A stretch of 22,410 nt of DNA, from assembly GCA_021325365.1 (NCBI GenBank), contig JAJPHF010000054.1:1-22410 (forward strand). Reading direction: 5' to 3'. Under the pieces are notes generated by a model. It saw nothing but the letters and a program-made list of their open reading frames with translations. It was not told where the DNA came from and made no database searches. The stretch comes from Pseudomonadota bacterium. Lineage in GTDB: Bacteria > Chloroflexota > UBA6077 > JAJPHF01. Position 1 is the first letter of the stretch. Every line of letters starts with the position of its first letter. Position numbers and translations under genes: made by a program. Shown here in pieces: positions 15,015 to 22,140 of this stretch.

Positions 15015-16073
15015 TCATCCCCACGCGTGGGGGGGAAGTTTGGCGTACTCTTCGGGGTCGAGACCGAGCGAGCGGGCGATGGCCGCCACCTCGTCCCACA
15101 CGCGGTCGGCGACGGTAATGCCGTGCATCAGCTGCTCGCGACGCGTGCGGAACGATCGCTCGCCGGGCAGCATGATCTTGGCAAAACCGGGCGCCAGACG
15201 CGAGCCTTTCACCCGCGCCACAAACTCGCTGACCGCCGCCTTGAAGGCGTCCACGGCCACGAACGTCGCCGGGTCGAGCACGAGGATCAGGGTGCCCCAC
15301 AGGTGCTGCCAGCCGCGAGCGTCGCGCATCGGCCCGGCGCCCGCACCGGACAACACACCCGCCAACAGCTCCATCGCCAGCGCCAGACCGTAACCCTTGG
15401 CGCCACCCACCGCCGTCAACGCGCCGCCCTGCATCGCCGCCCAGGGATCGGTGGTGGGCGAACCGGCCGCGTCGATCGCCCAGCCATCCGGCAGCGCCCG
15501 ACCTGCCGCTGCCGCCTCGGCCAGCTTGCCGCGCGAGGTAGCGCTCGTCGCCATGTCGAGCAACACCGGGTCGCCGAGAGTGGGAATGGCGATGGCGATG
15601 GGATTGGTGCCGATAATCGGCTCGACGCCGCCGTGAGGGTGGATGGACGTTTCGGACTTCGCGAACAGGATGCCGATCAGGTCTTCCCGTGCCGCCAGCT
15701 CGGCGTAGTACCCGGCGAGCGCAATGTGGCCTGTCTCGCGGAGCGCAATGGCCGCGCCGCCAGTCGCGCGCGCGCGCCGCATCGCCTCGCGCGTGGCGAC
15801 GGTCGCGCCGTAAGGGCCGAGCGCGCCGTCGCCGTCCATCAGGGCCGCCGCGGCACGCTCCTGCACTACGCGCGGCCGCGCGTTGACGCATGCGCGGCCC
15901 GTCTGAATCAACTCGACGGAGAGCGGCACGCGTGTCAGTCCGTGCGAGGTGTGGCCCCGCAGGTCGGCCTCGACGAGCACATCGGCCACGGCGTCGGCCT
16001 CGGCGGCACTGGCTCCCAGGGCAGCAAAGATCGCGCGGACGTAGCGACGCTCGGCGTCGGCCGTGAGCAGCAT
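15015..16073 (-). CDS. LDH2-family malate/L-lactate-type dehydrogenase
   Basis: This is a 352-aa cytoplasmic NAD(P)-dependent 2-hydroxyacid dehydrogenase of the MDH2/LDH2 fold, unrelated to Rossmann-type lactate dehydrogenases. Family landmarks are GHTSHGLTRVP near residue 40, RETGHIALAGYYAELAARED with the probable catalytic His, GTNPIAIAIP, the DMATSATSRGK segment and GGAKGYGLALAMELLAG. Relatives act on malate, lactate, ureidoglycolate or delta-piperideine-2-carboxylate, and the substrate here is open. The ATG (16071-16073) has GAGGAGAGG about 5 nt upstream. A 23-bp hairpin separates it from the DUF1275 gene on the same strand, so it may be transcribed separately or have its level set by the hairpin. 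Confidence 0.93.
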   Translation of the reverse strand: MLLTADAERRYVRAIFAALGASAAEADAVADVLVEADLRGHTSHGLTRVPLSVELIQTGRACVNARPRVVQERAAAALMDGDGALGPYGATVATREAMRRARATGGAAIALRETGHIALAGYYAELAAREDLIGILFAKSETSIHPHGGVEPIIGTNPIAIAIPTLGDPVLLDMATSATSRGKLAEAAAAGRALPDGWAIDAAGSPTTDPWAAMQGGALTAVGGAKGYGLALAMELLAGVLSGAGAGPMRDARGWQHLWGTLILVLDPATFVAVDAFKAAVSEFVARVKGSRLAPGFAKIMLPGERSFRTRREQLMHGITVADRVWDEVAAIARSLGLDPEEYAKLPPHAWG

Positions 16074-16105
16074 GGGCGCCTCTCCTCGTGGCTGAAGCTG
16101 GGCTT

Positions 16106-16156
16106 CCGGGGATGGGGTGGCGGGTTGGCCTGGCCAACCCGCCGCCCCATCCCCGG
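16106..16156. terminator. 23-bp hairpin between DUF1275 and LDH2-type genes
   Basis: The arm at 16106-16128 (CCGGGGATGGGG, then GGCGGGTTGG) is complementary to 16134-16156 with a single T/C difference that still allows a G-U pair, around the 5-nt loop CCTGG. There is no T tract. It lies after the minus-strand DUF1275 stop, so it is a likely terminator or mRNA-stabilising hairpin. Confidence 0.65.
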
Positions 16157-16253
16157 CCAGGTGCGTAGAGGGCGAGCGGGAACTGTCGCCCCATTCTATC
16201 GGACCCGTCTCCCCACGCTGCGCCGGCCGACGAGGGCGGCCGCCACCCGGCGC

Positions 16254-17016
16254 TCAGCCCTGCTTCATCCGCGCCAGCTCGTGGGGGTGGCGCAGGTCGT
16301 GGACGATGGCGACCGCCAGCCCCGTGATCGGCAGCGCGAGCGCCGCCAGTCCGGCCGGTGCTAGCAGCGCCACGCCGAGGATCGCGCCGACGAGATAGCC
16401 GCCCCAGATGCTCGCGTAAGCCGGATGCGGGGCACGGCCGGGTCCGCGCCATCCGCGCGCCCACGCGCCGGTACACGGCCTGGGCGACCGCCTCGGCAAG
16501 GCTCGTCAGAATGCCAGAGACGTAAGTGGTGTGGGCGCTGTGCGAGCCGACGCGCCGCAGGGTCGCGCTCTGCAGGCCCATCGCCAGCGTCAGCAGCGCC
16601 ACGAGGCCGTAGAACTGCCAGGCGGCGTCGGTCGAGATCGCGTCATTCTGTAGCAAACCGCTGCCGAGGGCCCCGAAGACAACCAGCAGGGCCACCTCGA
16701 AGGCGAACACCGGCACGGCGGGGTGCCGAGCGCCCCGCGCGTCGCTGGCCTCGCCGACCATCGTGCCGGCCACGATGCCTACCGCGAACAACGCGATCGG
16801 CACGCCACGCTCCACCACCGTGTCCCAGCGCGCTTGGCCGAGCGCCGAGCCAAAGGCCACGCTGTTACCGCTCATGTGCGCCGTGAAGATGTGGGCCAGG
16901 GTGAGGTAACCAATGGCGTCGACGCCGCCAGCGACCCAGGCGAGCAGCACGGCGAGCCGCGCAGTCTGGCGGGAAGAGGCGGACGAGGGATGTGGCGGTG
17001 CGGGGTCGGCGGTCAT
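16254..17016 (-). pseudogene. DUF1275 (YoaK-like) membrane protein, frameshifted
   Basis: The N-terminal part begins at the ATG at 17014-17016 and shows the DUF1275 pattern: LAWVAGGVDAIGYLTLAHIF, TAHMSGNSVAFGSALGQ, a helix FAVGIVAGTMVGE, and LLTLAMGLQSATLRRVG, then THTTYVSG-like SAHTTYVSGILTSLAEAVAQ. Near 16425-16480 the family pattern jumps to another frame, giving HPAYASIWGGYLVGAILGVA, further hydrophobic helices and HELARMKQG before a TGA at 16254. The span of 763 nt is one base more than a multiple of three, so one extra base (or two missing) explains it. Without the shift the original frame runs on through the LDH2-type gene, which is not a plausible protein. It is either a recent inactivation or a sequencing error in a GC-rich stretch. 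Confidence 0.8.
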
Positions 17017-17076
17017 GCTAACCGATCAAGCATCAGGCTGCTGAGGGCATGAACGAACGACCGCCGAAGCACTGAT

Positions 17077-17131
17077 CCGGCTACCATCTCCGGCTACCAT
17101 CTATAGACATTGGCTGTATAGACATTGGCTG
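17077..17131. repeat. Two adjacent tandem duplications (13 bp x2, 15 bp x2)
   Basis: CCGGCTACCATCT is present twice head to tail (17077-17089, 17090-17102). It is followed, sharing one base, by TATAGACATTGGCTG twice (17102-17116, 17117-17131). All copies are exact. The block sits between the DUF1275 start and the SWIM gene stop and ends one base before that stop codon. Confidence 0.95.
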
Positions 17132-17132
17132 C

Positions 17133-17447
17133 TCAGGCGGCCGGCTCGGCGAGGAAGGGACGCGCTAGCTCGACGGCGATGATGTGCTTGCACGGCACCG
17201 CGCCGCGCCAGGCGAAGTCGGGGCAGTTGCAGTAGCCGGGGCGCACGGCCCACCAGCCGCCACCACCGCTACGTACCTTGTAGCGGCCATTGCCGAGCGC
17301 CTCGACGGCGCCCGCGTCGACCAGCCCGCGGGCTCGCTCCATGCGCGCCGCGAACGCCATCGCCAACTTTGCGGGATCGGGCGCCTCGACAGCCGCCGGT
17401 ACGGGCTCGAGCAGAGAAAGAGGTGTAGCGTGGGCACTATCGTTCAT
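17133..17447 (-). CDS. SWIM zinc-finger domain protein
   Basis: This is a 104-aa protein with a SWIM-type zinc site, Cys73-x-Cys75 and Cys86-x-His88, in the segment GYCNCPDFAWRGAVPCKHI. SWIM domains bind DNA or proteins and occur in SWI2/SNF2 ATPases, transposase-related proteins and stand-alone bacterial proteins like this one. The N-terminal 30 residues are Pro/Ala-rich. The central part (KLAMAFAARMERARGLVDAG, then YKVRSGGGGWWAV) leads into the zinc site, a layout often seen in small SWIM proteins. The ATG at 17445-17447 has AAGG five bases upstream, and a TAAAAT -10-like box ends 6 nt before the start, so the mRNA may be leaderless. It is divergent from the Fe-S carrier gene. Its partner is unknown. 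Confidence 0.85.
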   Translation of the reverse strand: MNDSAHATPLSLLEPVPAAVEAPDPAKLAMAFAARMERARGLVDAGAVEALGNGRYKVRSGGGGWWAVRPGYCNCPDFAWRGAVPCKHIIAVELARPFLAEPAA

Positions 17448-17453
17448 GGCCTT

Positions 17454-17459
17454 ATTTTA
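17454..17459 (-). promoter_or_regulatory. Possible -10 box of the SWIM gene
   Basis: On the minus strand the hexamer reads TAAAAT, six bases before the ATG. Transcription would begin at or near the start codon. No -35 hexamer is visible. Confidence 0.4.
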
Positions 17460-17501
17460 ACATAACCGATGGGGCGGCGCTCGCGGCGGGTCGGCATGCA
17501 C

Positions 17502-17507
17502 TATAAT
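17502..17507 (+). promoter_or_regulatory. -10 box (TATAAT) of the Fe-S carrier gene
   Basis: A consensus TATAAT lies 37 nt before the ATG at 17545. No -35 consensus is found 16-18 nt upstream. Confidence 0.6.
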
Positions 17508-17544
17508 TTGGGAAGCAAGCTCTGTCTCTGCGAGGAGGCCACCG

Positions 17545-17901
17545 ATGCTGACACTGACGCCGGCCGCGAAGGCGCAGGTCCAGAAGCTGCTCCAGCGCGC
17601 CGACAACCCCAACGCTGCCCTGCGCGTGTTCGTCTCGCCGGGCGGCTGCTCGGGCATGTCCTACGGCATGCAGATGGACGATCAGGAGCAGGAGGGCGAC
17701 ACGGTCATTCAGGAGGATGGCGTGCGTGTCGTCGTCGACGAGATGAGCGCCATGTATCTGGCCGGCTCTCAGATCGACTACTCGAACGCGCTGATGGGCG
17801 GCGGCTTCCAGATCCAGAACCCGAACGCCGTCAAGTCGTGCGCCTGCGGCCACTCCTTCGACACCGGCAAGGACGCCGCGACCGCGCGCGTCTGCCACTG
17901 A
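17545..17901 (+). CDS. A-type Fe-S cluster carrier (IscA/HesB/ErpA family)
   Basis: This 118-aa cytoplasmic protein receives Fe-S clusters and hands them to target enzymes. The three cluster-binding cysteines of the family are present: Cys35 (GGCSGMSYG) and Cys99/Cys101 near the C-terminus (SCACGHSF). The usual DYSNALMGGGFQIQNPNA stretch precedes the last two, and the length is normal. AGGAGG lies about 6 nt before the ATG and a TATAAT box 37 nt upstream. A very strong hairpin begins six bases after the stop, so this is a single-gene transcript. korA-korB, whose product carries a [4Fe-4S] cluster, lie further on the same strand. A role in supplying them is plausible but not shown. Confidence 0.95.
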   Translation: MLTLTPAAKAQVQKLLQRADNPNAALRVFVSPGGCSGMSYGMQMDDQEQEGDTVIQEDGVRVVVDEMSAMYLAGSQIDYSNALMGGGFQIQNPNAVKSCACGHSFDTGKDAATARVCH

Positions 17902-17906
17902 GCAGA

Positions 17907-17961
17907 GCAAGCGCAATCGGCAGGGCGCCGCTGTCGTCGGCGCCCTGCCGATTGCGCTTGC
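17907..17961. terminator. 23-bp perfect hairpin behind the Fe-S carrier gene
   Basis: The arm at 17907-17929 (GCAAGCGCAATCGGCAGGGC, then GCC) is exactly complementary to 17939-17961, around the 9-nt loop GCTGTCGTC. It starts six bases past the TGA. No T tract follows. Confidence 0.8.
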
Positions 17962-18001
17962 GCCACTAGAGTCCTCAGCTGAAGCGCCGCAAACGCCGCG
18001 C

Positions 18002-18007
18002 TATACT
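18002..18007 (+). promoter_or_regulatory. -10 box (TATACT) of the membrane protein gene
   Basis: TATACT in the context CCGCGCTATACT lies 38 nt before the GTG at 18046. It is too close to the in-frame ATG at 18010 for that codon to be in the transcript, which helps choose the start. Confidence 0.5.
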
Positions 18008-18045
18008 GGATGGGCCGCGCCCGATCCTGGCCCCCGGAAGGCGTC

Positions 18046-18852
18046 GTGCTCGCTCTCATCCCCACGGTGTTCCTGGTCTTTCTGGAGCTAGCGGTCGGCG
18101 GAGTCGCGCTGCTCGCCTGGGCCGACTGGCGTCGCGAGGTCAGCCGCGGCTTCCTGCTGCTGAGCGCCGTCACGCTGTGGCTCTCAGGCGCCATCGCCCT
18201 GTGGGTGCGCGAGGCGTTTCCGCTGTCGATCACCGCGTCGCCCTGGCGGGCGGTTGAGACGCCCGTCGTCATCGCGTTCCTGCTGCTGCTGGGCGCCTAC
18301 ACCGTCTGGGTGTGGCGAGGTATCGGCCCTGGCCGACACGCTCTCGTGGGCCTCGCCGCGCTCGCGGGATTCGGGGCGCTCGGCGCCGCCGCATTCGTCC
18401 ACGCCTCGGTCTGGGGCCCGCTGCCGACGCTCGTCAGCCTGCTGCTCGGCGCGGCTGGGCTCGGCGGCAGCGGCGTCGGCATGATGCTTGGTCACTGGTA
18501 CCTCGTCACGCCGAACCTGTCCACGCGCCCGCTCGTCGTCATGACGCTCGCCTTCCTGGTGGCCGCGGCGCTCCAGGGTGCGCTGCTGCCATTGGAACTG
18601 GGCGCGGCCGGAGCGAGCGGCGAGCCAGCCGCCGGGGCGCAGGCGCTACTCGGCGGCTACCCGCTCGCCTTCATCCTGCGCGTGGTGGTGGGCATCGTGC
18701 TGCCAGTGGCGCTCGGCATCATGACCTACCAGACGTGCCGTCTGCGCTCGATGATGTCGGCCACCGGCTTGCTCTACATCGCCGTCTCCTGTGTCCTCGC
18801 CGGCGAGGTCATCGCTAAGACTCTCTTCTTCCTCACCGGCGTCCCCATATAA
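18046..18852 (+). CDS. Unrecognised eight-helix membrane protein
   Basis: I do not recognise this 268-aa protein. It is mostly hydrophobic, with about eight predicted helices (for example IPTVFLVFLELAVGGVALLA, FLLLSAVTLWLSGAIALWV, PVVIAFLLLLGAYTVWVW, LYIAVSCVLAGEVIAKTLFF). A conserved-looking motif, GMMLGHWYLVTPNLSTRPL, follows helix 5. Single histidines near helices (GRHAL, FVHASVW, GHWYL) could bind a heme or a quinone, but this is only speculation. The frame also has an ATG at 18010, but the -10 box ends two bases before it. The GTG at 18046 has GGAAG five bases upstream, so it is preferred. It lies alone between the Fe-S carrier terminator and the korA promoter. Confidence 0.7.
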   Translation: MLALIPTVFLVFLELAVGGVALLAWADWRREVSRGFLLLSAVTLWLSGAIALWVREAFPLSITASPWRAVETPVVIAFLLLLGAYTVWVWRGIGPGRHALVGLAALAGFGALGAAAFVHASVWGPLPTLVSLLLGAAGLGGSGVGMMLGHWYLVTPNLSTRPLVVMTLAFLVAAALQGALLPLELGAAGASGEPAAGAQALLGGYPLAFILRVVVGIVLPVALGIMTYQTCRLRSMMSATGLLYIAVSCVLAGEVIAKTLFFLTGVPI

Positions 18853-19086
18853 GGCGGCGAGGCAGGCAGGATAGGTAGGCGGGCTCGCGCTCGGCGAGGT
18901 GCGGCGGGAGCCCGGGCTGGACGAGGCGCCGAACGGGGCGATCAGGCGGCCGCAGGGGTGGGCAGACCGCCCAAAGCGAAGCGTCGGCATTCGTGACGAT
19001 CGCCCCTGTCGCCAGACGCCGCGCCCGCCGACAATAGGGCAGGACGGCGCCCAGGCGCGGTGCCGGCCAGTGCGCCGCGCGATGTG
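18853..19086. other. Non-coding stretch before the korA promoter
   Basis: No gene is supported. It is GC-rich with short imperfect repeats; no strong hairpin or ribosome-binding site was seen. Confidence 0.45.
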
Positions 19087-19115
19087 TTGAGGGCGCGGTG
19101 GGGCCTACGTATAAT
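19087..19115 (+). promoter_or_regulatory. Sigma-A-type promoter of korA-korB
   Basis: TTGAGG (19087-19092) and a consensus TATAAT (19110-19115) are exactly 17 nt apart. Transcription should begin near 19122, leaving a leader of about 108 nt. This is the best-formed promoter in the window. Confidence 0.75.
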
Positions 19116-19120
19116 GGGGC

Positions 19121-19229
19121 GGCCTGAGAGCCCCGGGTGGTAAGCTACCGGTAGACATGGCCCCTGGGGGATGCGGCCCGGAAACCGCGGCGCGGGCGAG
19201 GACCCGCGCGGTCGCGGGGAGGCGATAGG
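19121..19229 (+). ncRNA. Structured 5' leader of korA, possible regulatory RNA
   Basis: The leader contains GGTGG-TAAG-CTACC (19136-19149), GCGG/CCGC (19173-19176/19185-19188) and a perfect 7-bp hairpin GCGCGGG/CCCGCGC with loop CGAGGA (19190-19209). The last hairpin ends 6 nt before the GGGGAGG ribosome-binding site (19216-19222). GGCC and CCCC/GGGG tracts (19121-19170) allow alternative pairings. It matches no riboswitch consensus that I know. Confidence 0.45.
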
Positions 19230-20999
19230 ATGCCGATTGTCAACGACCTCACGATCAAGATCGGCGGCGAGGCAGGTCAGGGCGTCGAGTCGAGCGGCGC
19301 GGGCTTCGCCAAGGCGCTGGCGCGCGCGGGCCTGTGGATCTACGGCCTGCAAGACTACATGTCGCGCATCCGTGGGGGGCACAACTTCTATCAGATTCGC
19401 GCGAGCGACCAGGAGGTCTGGACCTTCCGCGACGCCGTGCAGATGCTGCTCCCCTTCACGCCCGAGGCGGTCGAGCGGCACTGGCGCGAGGTGGTCCCGG
19501 GCGGCGCCGTGCTCCACGACACGAGCGTCAAGTTCGACGCGGCACCGCTCCGCGAGCACGGGCTCAAGCTGTTCGCCCTGCCGCTGCTGAAGATCGCCGA
19601 GGAGCAAGGCGGCAGCCGCATCATGATGAACACCGCTGCCCTGGGCGCGGTGGCCGGCATTACGGAATTCGACTTCGCGTACATCGAGGACATTATCGCG
19701 ACGAACTTCAAGCGCAAGGGCGGCCCGGTGGTCGAGGGCAACCTGAAAGTGGCCCGCTATGCTTATGAGGTGGCCCGCGAGCAGTTCGCCGCCGACTACG
19801 AGTGGAAGTTGGTGGCGCGGCCGGGCCCGCAGCGCATGCTGATCAACGGCAACCAGGCTATCGCGCTAGGCGCGATCGCGGGCGGCTGCCGCTTCATCTC
19901 GGGCTACCCGATGACCCCCGCGACCTCGATCCTGGAGTACATGAACAGCAAGGCCCATCAGTTCGGTATCGTCTGCAAGCAGACCGAGGACGAGATCTCG
20001 GGCATCCTGACCGCGATCGGCGCCGCCCACGCCGGCGTGCGGGCGATGAGCGCCACGTCGGGCGGGGGCTTCTCGCTGTGGGCTGAGGCGCTCGGCTTTG
20101 CGGGCATGACGGAGACGCCGCTGGTGCTGGTCGACTCGCAGCGCGGCGGTCCCTCGACCGGCCTGCCGACGCGCACCGAGCAGAGCGACCTGGCGTTCGT
20201 GCTCCACGCCTCGCACGGCGAGTTCCCGCGCCTCGTGCTGGCGCCCGGCACGATTGAGGAGTGCTTCTACACGGCCGCGCGCGCCTTCAACCTGGCCGAG
20301 AAGTACCAGACGCCGGTCATCATCATGCAGGACCTGACGCAGTCCAACTCGATCCGCAGCGTGCCCAAAGAGCGGTTGGACGTGGATGCGATCCGCATCG
20401 ACCGCGGTGCGCTGCTGACGGGCGAGGAGCTGGACCGCATCGCGGACTACCGCCGCCACCTGGTGACGGAGAGCGGCATCTCGCCGCGGGCGGTGCCGGG
20501 CCACCCGAACGCGGTCTACGTGACGACGGGCGACGAGCACACGGAGTACGGCTTCATCACCGAGGAGTCGGACGAGCGGCGGGCGCAGATGCAGAAGCGC
20601 ATGCGCAAGCAGGAGCTGGCAGCGCACGAGCTGCGGCTGCCGCTGCGGTACGGCCCGGAGGACGCCGACCTGACGTTCGTGGGCTGGGGGTCGACCTACG
20701 GCGCGCTGCGCGAGGCGGTGGACGTGCTGAACCTGGATGGGCCGCGCGCGAACCTCTTGCAGTTCATGGACCTCTGGCCGCTGGACTGGGAGCAGGTGCG
20801 GGCGCAGCTCGACGCGGCGCACAGCCTGTGGCTGGTCGAGCAGAACTACACGGGCCAGCTGGGCAACCTGATCCGCGCGTACACCGGCAAGGCGATGGAC
20901 AAGCGCATCCTGAAGTACGACGGCCGCCCGATCTCCACGGACGAGATCGTCGCAACGGTGCGCGGCGAGGTCCGCGAGGAGGTCACGGTCCATGCTTGA
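19230..20999 (+). CDS. korA: 2-oxoacid:ferredoxin oxidoreductase, fused gamma-alpha subunit
   Basis: The product (589 aa) is the large subunit of a 2-oxoglutarate- or pyruvate-type ferredoxin oxidoreductase, which converts a 2-oxoacid and CoA to acyl-CoA and CO2 with reduction of ferredoxin, or the reverse. The N-terminal gamma domain (about 1-185) begins LTIKIGGEAGQGVESSGAGF and includes SRIRGGHNFYQIR. The alpha domain (from about 200) shows GNQAIALGAIAGGCRFISGY, PMTPATSILEY, KQTEDEISGILTAIGAAHAG and MSATSGGGFSLWAEALGFAG, then DSQRGGPSTGLPT. The C-terminus carries the LQFMDLWPL and EQNYTGQLGNLIRAYTG region typical of KorA. The ATG has GGGGAGG 7 nt upstream. It overlaps korB by 8 nt, so the two are translated together. 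Which 2-oxoacid is used is not certain. Confidence 0.92.
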   Translation: MPIVNDLTIKIGGEAGQGVESSGAGFAKALARAGLWIYGLQDYMSRIRGGHNFYQIRASDQEVWTFRDAVQMLLPFTPEAVERHWREVVPGGAVLHDTSVKFDAAPLREHGLKLFALPLLKIAEEQGGSRIMMNTAALGAVAGITEFDFAYIEDIIATNFKRKGGPVVEGNLKVARYAYEVAREQFAADYEWKLVARPGPQRMLINGNQAIALGAIAGGCRFISGYPMTPATSILEYMNSKAHQFGIVCKQTEDEISGILTAIGAAHAGVRAMSATSGGGFSLWAEALGFAGMTETPLVLVDSQRGGPSTGLPTRTEQSDLAFVLHASHGEFPRLVLAPGTIEECFYTAARAFNLAEKYQTPVIIMQDLTQSNSIRSVPKERLDVDAIRIDRGALLTGEELDRIADYRRHLVTESGISPRAVPGHPNAVYVTTGDEHTEYGFITEESDERRAQMQKRMRKQELAAHELRLPLRYGPEDADLTFVGWGSTYGALREAVDVLNLDGPRANLLQFMDLWPLDWEQVRAQLDAAHSLWLVEQNYTGQLGNLIRAYTGKAMDKRILKYDGRPISTDEIVATVRGEVREEVTVHA

Positions 21000-21864
21000 C
21001 GTCAAGCTCTACAACAGCCCCGAGAAGTCGACCTGGTGCCCCGGCTGCGGCGACTTCGGCATCCTGAACGCCGTGAAGCAGGCGCTGGCGATGCTGGAGA
21101 TCTATCCGCACGAGTGCATCGTGGTGTCGGGCATTGGCTGCGGCTCGAAGCTGCCACACTACATCCGCGCCAACGGCTTCAATATCCTGCACGGCCGGGC
21201 GCTGCCGGTGGCGCAGGGGCTGAAGCTGGCGAACCACGACCTGAACGTGATCGTGACGACGGGCGACGGCGACGGCTACGGCATCGGGATGGGGCACCTG
21301 GTCCACTCGATGCGCCGGAACCTGGACATCGTCCACATCGTCGAGGACAACCAGACCTATGGGCTCACCAAGGGCCAGTACTCGCCGACGAGCGACAAGG
21401 GGTATGTGACGACGACCTCGCCGGACGGCGCGATCGAGCAGGCGGTGAACCCGATGGCGCTGGCGCTGGCGGCGGGCGCGACGTTCATCGCGCGGGGCTT
21501 CGCGAGCGAGCCGAAGCACCTGGCGAAGCTGATCGCGGAGGGCATCCAGCACAAGGGGTACGCGCTGATCGACGTGCTGCAGCCGTGCGTGACCTACAAC
21601 AAGGTGAACACCAACGCCTGGTACAAGAGCCAGGTGTACCACTTGGACGAGGACCCCGCCTACGACCCGACGAACCGCCTGATGGCGTTCGAGCGGGCGC
21701 AGGAGTGGGCGGAGAAGATCCCCGTGGGGGTGCTGTACCGCGACGAGTCGCGGCCGACCTACGAGGCGCAGGTGCCGGAGCTGGCGGCCGGGCCGCTGGT
21801 GAAGCAGCCGCTCGACGGCCACGGCCCCGAGGTCTGGGAGCGGATCAAGCAAGAGTTCGTGTAG
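20992..21864 (+). CDS. korB: 2-oxoacid:ferredoxin oxidoreductase, beta subunit
   Basis: This 290-aa subunit binds thiamine diphosphate and a [4Fe-4S] cluster. The cluster cysteines are Cys16 and Cys19 (WCPGCGDFG), Cys50 (GIGCGSKLP) and Cys199 (QPCVTYN). The thiamine diphosphate/Mg motif begins GDGDGYGIGMGHLVHSMRRN (from Gly91) and continues to EDNQTYGLTKGQYSPTS, as in KorB proteins. The ATG lies within the last codons of korA, and GAGGTC-type sequence upstream serves as ribosome-binding site. No separate ferredoxin-like delta subunit follows, as is usual for the two-subunit type. A hairpin with a short T run ends the operon. Cluster supply could come from the A-type carrier encoded 3 kb upstream. 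Confidence 0.95.
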   Translation: MLDVKLYNSPEKSTWCPGCGDFGILNAVKQALAMLEIYPHECIVVSGIGCGSKLPHYIRANGFNILHGRALPVAQGLKLANHDLNVIVTTGDGDGYGIGMGHLVHSMRRNLDIVHIVEDNQTYGLTKGQYSPTSDKGYVTTTSPDGAIEQAVNPMALALAAGATFIARGFASEPKHLAKLIAEGIQHKGYALIDVLQPCVTYNKVNTNAWYKSQVYHLDEDPAYDPTNRLMAFERAQEWAEKIPVGVLYRDESRPTYEAQVPELAAGPLVKQPLDGHGPEVWERIKQEFV

Positions 21865-21889
21865 CGCCCACACGCGCGTCGAAGCGGAG

Positions 21890-21911
21890 GGGGCGGCCCG
21901 GCGGCCGCCCC
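21890..21911 (+). terminator. Terminator of korA-korB
   Basis: GGGGCGGCC (21890-21898) pairs with GGCCGCCCC (21903-21911) around CGGC and is followed by TTTCGTGT. It lies 26 nt after the korB stop. Confidence 0.75.
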
Positions 21912-22140
21912 TTTCGTGTGCCCGCGGCACGACGGGCGACCTACCCCCCCTGGCCCCGCTTCCCTCGGAAGGAAGAGCGGAGAGGACGAGAGCGCCGGGG
22001 TGGATGGGGCCGGTTGGCCTATCCGCGCACGGCCTAGCGGCGCTGGCAGTATGCCGCGCCTGACCATGTGGACCATGCGAAGGAAGGGGGAGCCGCATTC
22101 GCTCGCTGGCGAGGCGGGCGGCGGACGGTGGCGGCGCCGT
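21912..22140. other. Non-coding stretch before the right repeat
   Basis: No gene is supported. GACCATG occurs twice at 22061-22076. A short segment near 22002-22020 (GGATGGGGCCGGTTGGCCT) resembles the arm of the hairpin at 16106, but only over about 20 bases. Confidence 0.4.

Noticed and set aside
15019..15032. Palindrome CCCCACGCGTGGGG at the end of the LDH2-type gene
   Set aside because: It lies within the last codons and is short. It may help termination but is not distinguishable from chance in this base composition.
14941..17016. A 691-codon minus-strand frame
   Set aside because: Only its first third is DUF1275. After the frameshift it reads the LDH2-type gene out of frame.
8604..17466. 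The octamer AACATAAC three times (8604, 12230, 17459)
   Set aside because: More often than expected in GC-rich DNA, but one copy overlaps a stop codon and the contexts differ, so no common function can be supported.
19116..19134. GGGGCGGCCTGAGAGCCCC, resembling part of a TPP riboswitch (CTGAGA)
   Set aside because: The second conserved half of the TPP aptamer is absent and part of the sequence lies before the expected transcript start.
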